A DNA stretch of 64,000 nt from Panicum virgatum (Eukaryota; Streptophyta; Magnoliopsida; Poales; Poaceae). The position numbers and the translations under genes were made by a program. The notes beneath the pieces are model-generated. The model did no database searches. It worked only from the letters and a program-made list of their open reading frames with translations, and was not told the DNA's origin. Positions 57,508-64,000 of the stretch are shown one piece after another. Positions within the stretch are counted from its first letter, which is position 1, and each line of letters begins with the position of its first letter. Location of the stretch: the NCBI RefSeq assembly GCF_016808335.1, contig NC_053141.1, forward strand, positions 22,798,640 to 22,862,639. Reading direction: 5' to 3'.

Positions 57508-58893
57508 CTGTCCCAACAAAAGACCGATGGATCAGCTGATGGTAACAAGAACTACTAACTCTGGAACAGTGAAAGAAATGGCCAAAACTATACAGAACTT
57601 GCTTCAAAAATTCTCAAAAATTTACACAAGATCCCTCTGATATTAAGGAACGATTCATCTAGTCATCACTAATCTCAATTCGGAATCCATGGGGGTGATA
57701 TGCTCAGGTATTCAGAGTGATGTCAACCAGGAAAACTGAGTGTCCAGAGAGGGTGTATTTTGACTATAACTCTCAACCCAGACGTCAAAAAAAATTCAAA
57801 TTTTTATGGTAAGTTCATCACTTAGTTATCTACAACTTTCATGTTGAACGATTTTTAGTTTGAACAACTTATAAAGGTCGAAAAATTTCAGTTGTATAGA
57901 CTGTTCAGAGTTAACAGTTTTACACAGGGTTGATCCAAAAATACAAATACCATGCTAGAAGGCTTCAAAAAAAATTTCAAATTTTTACAGAAGCTTGCTA
58001 ACTTAGGAAACATCATTTAGTCTTACTACCCCAAGTCGATTTGAGTAACTTAACAGAAGGTTAAAATTCGTGGAAACCAGGTTGCAGACTTTCTGGATAC
58101 TCCTTAGGATAGTGTTTTAGCTGCTTTGCTTGCGATTTCTCCAGAGATTTATTTGCTAACCTTTTAAGAATGAATGCAGAACCTATACGTCCTCACCAAG
58201 GAAAAATTGCCAAGTAACCTTGGTCTTACGCAATGACTTTGGTGGCATACATATTACGTATCTCACTATATAGCTACTCGATATAGCTAGATAGCCTATA
58301 ATTCGATTTCGAGTTAGCGTACCTGCAGAAGATTAACAGTATATAAAATGAACCTTTCGTGCCAGCACTCACGAAAGCATTCCCATACATTACCGATCAC
58401 TATAGAACCGGCATCCATACAATTACCGCCGTATGGACAACGTTAAGCATACGTTATCGACACAACGTATTGACTGAGTACCGTCTTTGACGGGGAATTG
58501 AATTCCAATTTCGAACCATTACTCCCCATATAATCAACCGAAGTTGGTATATGGGCAGCAGCTCAAGTAGGCCACTGCTTGAGCTCCAGCGTTCGGCTCG
58601 CATCACCAACGGGAAGGTCAGACTCCCTCAGCTGACTGAGTAAGCATACCTTCGTGGCGATGATGTAGTTGCAGAATTTAAATTACAGAATTTAATTACT
58701 GAAAGGTAATGTGCTGGGAGTTAGCCATACAAAAATAAGCCACCTGATTATACCCATAAGATCCCCTAGGGCTTTACGTCCTAGACTTGTCCTTGGAGAT
58801 CCTAAACTCTTTCAAAAACTTTAGTAGTTTTGAAGTCAAGTTTTAAATTGTTGTTTTGAAAACCGAGGTTGCCATCTCTGGTAGACTGTCTGC
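57508..58893 (-). other. Leader of element C between the primer site and the extra ORF
   Basis: AT-rich and non-coding on both strands as far as I can see. Repeated TCAAATTTTTA-like stretches occur. 55954-56607, between the extra ORF and gag, is similar non-coding leader. Confidence 0.6.
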
Positions 58894-58895
58894 GA

Positions 58896-58907
58896 GCTCT
58901 GATGCCA
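58896..58907 (-). other. Primer-binding site of element C
   Basis: On the minus strand TGGCATCAGAGC lies two bases after the 5' LTR and differs by one base from the initiator tRNA-Met complement TGGTATCAGAGC. Confidence 0.88.
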
Positions 58908-58909
58908 GC

Positions 58910-61900
58910 TGTGGCGGAACCACCCAAAACTACTGGGCCCGGGTGCACTGATCTTTGTTGCTAAGCAACTCTGACCCAATTTGGCACTCACCGGTAGTTC
59001 CTCGAGTGAAGCCTCGATAAAAGCCACGCTATTCCAGGATCAGCAGACAACACTCACACGAAGGTGAGCCCAGAGATTACAACACAAACCATTTCATACA
59101 TCTCAGAGTGATTGCAGTGGAAAGAAAATTTATTACAAACCATGTTCAGAGTAGCAAAGTACTACGGAGTTCCAACTACTCAATTATTCAAGTCTCATGT
59201 TCAGCGGAAGCAGTAAAGATAACTAGCGAGATAACGTGACGCAACGGTAAAGCCCGTACGAATGCGTCACTCAGCGGGAGGGTGATTAGCACCAGCTGAA
59301 GGGCCATCCCACTCAACCGACCAACCCGGAGGCAGAGTACAAGGCCAAGTAAGACTTGCAAACAGATCTTCAAAGTTAGTACCTGAAAAATAGTGCCACA
59401 AGCAAGGCTGAGTATACTAATACTCAGCAAGACTGACCCGTCACCGGATATAACATAGTCCGATAACTAGACATGCAAGGCTTTTTGGGTTGGTGGGGTT
59501 TGTTTGCCAAAAATGCCGCTAAGTGTTGATCCCTACTTCAGGTTTTACTTAGCCAGATTCTAGTGGGATTAACCATTCTAAATTTGCAACTAACTCTACT
59601 CAAACATGGTAGAGCAATCATTTAATCAACCAGCAGTATTATCATCATCATGTTCCACTTGTTACTCTATGTGACCGAAATCATTAAGCAATCTCATGCC
59701 GTGAGAGGCGGACGATTCCGAATCGAATTTCAACCTGGCCAGGGGAACCTAGACCACACGCATGGGGATCGACTTCGCTCCCGCCCACGCTACTTTTCCC
59801 CTTTCTTTCCAGTCCGTGGATCCGGCACACCCTCCCCGACTACAGAGTCCGACCACTCTGCACCCGTACGTCGCGACAAAATATAAATCCTACTTCTACC
59901 AGGAGGATGCGAGATCGTTCCACTCGCCGGTCCAATCAGGTACTTCAGCTTACCGATTACCATATTTCTCGGTATGTGGCTAGTACTTTCAAACGCTTAA
60001 CGAAATGAGCCACACACCGCGGCCTTAGCCATTTTTGACTATACCAGCGGGGTATCACAACTACACAACCCCGCCCGTTGTCCTTACATTTCAACAGGAA
60101 TTAAAGTCAGTACAATTCCTATTTGCTCGCGAGAGGCAGGAAACCACTCGACTTCTACCGTACCTATTTAGCATGGCAACTAGTCGATAAAAAGATCCGG
60201 TATCAAACATAGGTTCCTATGGATCATGCACCTAGGGTTTTCGATCAACGCCTAAAAAACTTAGATGCAGAAAACCAACTATTACCATACATTAATAAAT
60301 AGATAGCAGAATGATAATTCGGAAAAATAGTGGGATTATGCTCCGGGGCTTGCCTTCTTGGGCACTGTCAGGCAGAAAAGCCTCTGGGGCTTGGCCCAGG
60401 TCTTGAGACAAGTTAGTACAGTTCAGATTAACCTCCTGCTCCGCACAAGAGTCCGCGGGCACCAATTCGTAGTCACCGTCCGCGAGATTAACCGTTTCTA
60501 GATGCAATGCAAGATCATGAGTTATTCATGGATAACAATTTCTTTCCTTCACGATAAAGTTGTAGTCCAACAAAAGTTACTTAAGTGATGATTTTAACAG
60601 TTTATTTCATGGGCAGTCATTTATAGAGTAGTAAACCTAACTACGTTTCTTCATGAATGAGTGGGGGTTTTAGTTTTCATTTTTAATTTCAACACATGGC
60701 ATGCTTTCATTCTTTCTTAACAACACAACTACTAAAGAGCTAGTGATGAAACACTAAAATAACTCAGATCCAAACTTGAACATTCATGGTATAAATTCAG
60801 CATCTACCATAGAGCAAAAACTATAACTATTCATGCAAATGGATTACTCTAGTTGCTTCATTTTTTGTACAGAATGTTCAACATGGGTTCTGGTGCTACA
60901 AATTTTATGGGAGCAACTTCATAGCATATAATCAGCACTGAAATTTTTCCAGATTTTATTCACTTATATAACTGAGGTGACAAAAAGAACAAAAACAGCA
61001 AGCTTTTAACTAAGATTAATTCTACAGAGAGTTTTACTAGGGATATGGCTTTCAAATTTTTACTAGAGACTATTCATGAGTTAAACATACTCCAGAAAAT
61101 TTTTCAAGATTTAACTCACTATGATAAATTAGTTATTCTGTGAAATTAGCATGAGTTTGCATAAATTTCTCAAGGTGCATTTAACCAGTATTGCATATGA
61201 ACTTTTTACTACAGGTAGAGAATACTCTAAACAAGATCATGCCCAAAAATAATGATCAGCAACATTGTAGATTACTCAGAACAAAAATGGTAAATCTAGC
61301 CCTAAGATGCTAAGCATGATTATTCGACAAAGAAAAACTCAGTAACTGGAGCTCAAAATTTTTAGACAATAACACAGAGCTAAAAAAAGACTCCAGAAAT
61401 AAATATAGATTTTTATGAGCATAAGAACTATATATGAGGGATTAAGTTGATTAAACACGCATAAATCATGGTATATAGAAAATGATCTCTAATAAATCTG
61501 AAATTTAGGTATTAATAGTGTTTTAGTTTTACATGCACGCAGTAAAAATTCCAGAGCAAGTTCATGTGCATATTTTCCAGAATTAAATCGAGAAAGCTAA
61601 CAACAGATTAGAGAATCTTTATTGTTCCAACATGATAACTATTTTGGTTTGGTGCCATCTTTTTACTGTGATCTTAAAATTCCATTAGTGATAACATATC
61701 CAAAAATCAAGGTCATTTGATGAGCAGAACTTCATGAACATGCATAAGGTGGGTTTCTTATTCTTTTTCTTAGATTAAAATCGGTTGAGTTTCTGCAGAT
61801 GTGAATGTTACAAAATTCGTAGATTTTGTTACAAGGAATCCATATCAGTTGAGTTTGCATTTTTTCGATTTTTCTTTGATTTGTTTCGCATTTTAGAAAT

Positions 61901-63298
61901 TCACTGGTATACACTGGAAAACTTGCAGAAACACCCTTGAACGAAACAAGAAATTACAACCGGGTCCTTCGCCGGCCTTCTCCGCCGTGGCATCTTGTCG
62001 GTGGTGTTCTGCGGTGCAGGGCTTACCGGGGCTGCCATGGGGAGGCGCGTGGGAGAGAAGGGATCGAGGAACACCTACCCTGGTCGACGTTCGAGCGTTT
62101 GGTGCACGGGTTCGAGCTCGTCGGCGTCAATGGCGGGTCGGTTGTTCGATTTGCCGGCGCTGGGGGTGAAGGAGGGCTCGGGGTAGGGGAACAGGGTGCG
62201 CACGAGCACCGCGTGAGCTCGAGGAAGCTTCTGGGGTAGCTGTCGTGCTCGGTCTTCTTCGGAGCTGGCCGGTCCGCGGTGAGCCTGAGCTCGCCGGCGG
62301 CGGCGCAAAAGGGGAACAGCGTCGGGAGGAGGTTTGGGTTCGATTCCACGCGCGTGGAGCGTAACTAGGAGGTGGCGAAGCTATTGCGGTGGTCGGAGGG
62401 GGCAATGTGGGGCTGGGCTAGCCGGTCCGCAAGAGCTGGATCTCGGCGGCCATGGCGGAGCGGCGGGAGGAGGAAGAAGGGGAAGAAGGGGCGCGACTGT
62501 GGAGTTCTGGGGGTCTTTATAGGCCAAGAAGCTCCTGGGTGAGGAATGTAGTGACTGGGGGCGGTCGATTCGGCCCTGGGCGACTTGACGGCGAGCGGGC
62601 GGAGGAGGCAGCGGCGCTGCGCCGGCCGGGGGTGTCGTGGCGGCTCGAGAAGGGGTCTGGGACGCGTGTGCGCGTGAGGAGGTGCCAAGGGGCGGGCCAG
62701 GTGGCGCTAAATGGTTTCCCTGGGTCCATTTGGCCATGGGCGCGCGGTGGACGAAGTCCACCGGCGGCGTACGGTGGGCGGCGCGAACAGAGCAGGCCGG
62801 GGGAGAGAGAGATGGAGATAAGGGCATATTTGTGATTTCTGAAAATCCAGGGACCCCTCGGTAAACCGAAATTATCTCCTAATTGGAGGGCTCAAATGGA
62901 AAAGTGTTGAATACCATTTTTGCATAACTTTTCAAGATCTACAACTTTTGTGTTATGCAAATTTTCATTTGAAACTCACATTTTGAACTATTGGTACATT
63001 TGCATATTTGCACAAAAGGACTTTAGTTTTATTCAGTTTTTGACTTGATTTTGGTTGAAGTTCAATTGAGCACATGTCAATTGAAACACCTCTCATGAGC
63101 CAACTAAAATTTGGTGGACATTTTTGAAATAATTTTTGAGTAACTTTTCACTCCTTTTTCTTTTTCCTTTAATTCCTTTTGTATGATTTGTCTTTTATTT
63201 GACCCCTTTCTCTTTGAATTAATTTCTCAAAATTTTCCTTTAACTTTCACTAAGGTACATTGATTGTATTTAAATGTACTGACACCTGAGGTGTCACA
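58910..63298 (-). repeat. 5' LTR of element C (4389 bp)
   Basis: Offset 11880 from the 3' LTR, with TG...CA ends (plus-strand TGTGGCGGAACC to GAGGTGTCACA). Carries the same stem-loop (59236-59270), dyad (59408-59427), mini-exon-like segment (60354-60497) and GC-rich block (about 61970-62800). Confidence 0.97.
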
Positions 63299-64000
63299 AA
63301 TATGTCTTGAATTTTGCTGGGGTCCACAGAAATACCCGCCTCGGAGATAATATGGCCCAAGAATTGAACCTCCTTGAGCCAGAAATCACATTTGCTGAAA
63401 GCATATAACTTATGCTCTCTGAGACGCTGGAGAATAATGCGAAGGTGCTCAGCATGTTCTTCTTCATTCTTGGAATATATAAGAATGTCGTCAATGAAAA
63501 CCACGATAAACTTATCCAGCTCGGCATGAATACCGAGTTCATGAGATACATGAAATGTGCCGGACCGTTTGTTAACCCGAAGGACATCACCAGATATTCA
63601 TAAAGTCCATATCTGGTAGAGAAAGTCGTCTTAGGAATATCTTCGGCTCGGATTTTGATCTGATGATAACCCGAGCGGAGATCAATCTTGGAAAACACTT
63701 TGGCCCCGAATAGCTGATCAAACAAAATATCAATCCGGGGAAGTGGATATTTATTCTTGATTGCGACGGCATTCAGAAGTCTATAGTCCACACACAACCT
63801 GATGCTTTGATCCTTCTTTTTAACAAAAAGTGTTGGACAGCCCCAGGGCGAAGTGCTAGGACGAATATAGCCTTTGTCGAGCAGCTCTTGCAATTGCTTC
63901 TTTAATTCCACCAGTTCATTGGGTGGCATCCGATAAGGTCTTCGGGAAATGGGTGCCGTTCCCGGTTGCAATTCAATTGCAAACTCAACATTGCGATCCG
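63299..64000 (-). pseudogene. Element G: gypsy RT part, continuing beyond the window
   Basis: The minus-strand frame from 63971 shows the RT start ([23 protein letters not shown]), the core ([22 protein letters not shown]) and [10 protein letters not shown] near 63500-63470. A frameshift lies in the short stretch before the catalytic box (about 63500-63530) and a codon is missing near 63398. The reading then runs into AATAT and the LTR of C, and resumes at 47024. Protease and gag are outside the window. Confidence 0.9.

Larger units (their letters stand above)
47030..63298 (-). mobile_element. Element C: complete Ty3/gypsy chromovirus (16.27 kb), duplication AATAT
   Basis: Two 4389-bp LTRs flank a primer-binding site, a 2.9-kb leader with an extra ORF, gag-pol with chromodomain, and a polypurine tract, all on the minus strand. 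AATAT is at 47025-47029 and 63299-63303. It is inserted in pol of element G; removing it and one AATAT joins the flanking G codons in frame. Counted by eye, the LTRs differ at about 63 sites plus five small indels (about 1.4 percent), mostly transitions, so the insertion is fairly recent. Confidence 0.97.

Overview
The window is plant nuclear DNA, most likely from a panicoid grass. The evidence is two spliced host genes with GT-AG introns and GC-rich first exons, embedded in dense nests of grass-type LTR retrotransposons: chromodomain Ty3/gypsy elements with 3-4.4 kb LTRs, a Sirevirus-type Ty1/copia element with an extra ORF, and Tat-like and Reina-like gypsy fragments. There is no bacterial gene, rRNA, tRNA or CRISPR array. 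Species is not determinable from the sequence alone. The sequence comparisons reported here were made by eye.

Layout: 1-7618 is the 3' part of a plus-strand chromovirus (element A: gag with an intron-like insert, pol, 3' LTR). 7619-8723 is part of an LTR pointing left, followed by a short tandem repeat. 9008 to about 12468 is a truncated gypsy LTR (B), fused to a 5'-truncated Sirevirus (about 12469-22325: gag, pol, intact env-position ORF, 3' LTR). 22326-30616 is Tat-like gypsy debris in two orientations; it is interrupted by a solo gypsy LTR (D, 23207-27206, target-site duplication ATCCT) and a solo copia LTR (27533-28965, duplication TGGTC). The Tat element lies inside a Reina-like element (gag and protease on the minus strand, LTR 32857-33130). 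33131-39955 is a host island: a hAT-type MITE (33622-34266, 8-bp duplication GGCGAGAG), the apparently intact six-exon GMP synthetase gene (34936-37996) and a foldback MITE.

39956-45104 is a subtilase gene split in exon 6 by a solo gypsy LTR (E, 42253-44913, duplication AAGAC) and truncated before its catalytic Ser, where it fuses to a minus-strand gypsy pol (G). Inside G sits a complete minus-strand chromovirus (C, 47030-63298, duplication AATAT) with two 4389-bp LTRs that differ at roughly 63 sites; G resumes at 63299 and runs off the window.

The main unexplained signals are in the retrotransposons. (1) Six gypsy LTR copies from five families carry, at the same relative place, a phase-1 mini-exon-like segment (42, 132, 144 or about 224 bp) with an AG acceptor and a GC-type donor (GAAG/GCAAG) and an acidic peptide reading frame. 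(2) Three of the LTR families share a stem-loop with an invariant loop, GTACGGGCTT, and stems that differ yet remain paired. (3) All five families share a dyad, CTGAGTAT-N4-ATACTCAG or a variant. (4) Element A has a 110-bp GT-AG intron exactly at a gag codon boundary. (5) Element C carries an extra ORF of about 299 codons upstream of gag. (6) Unrelated LTR families in the window independently carry arrays of 13-bp palindromes of the form CCGG-N5-CCGG or GCGG-N5-CCGC.
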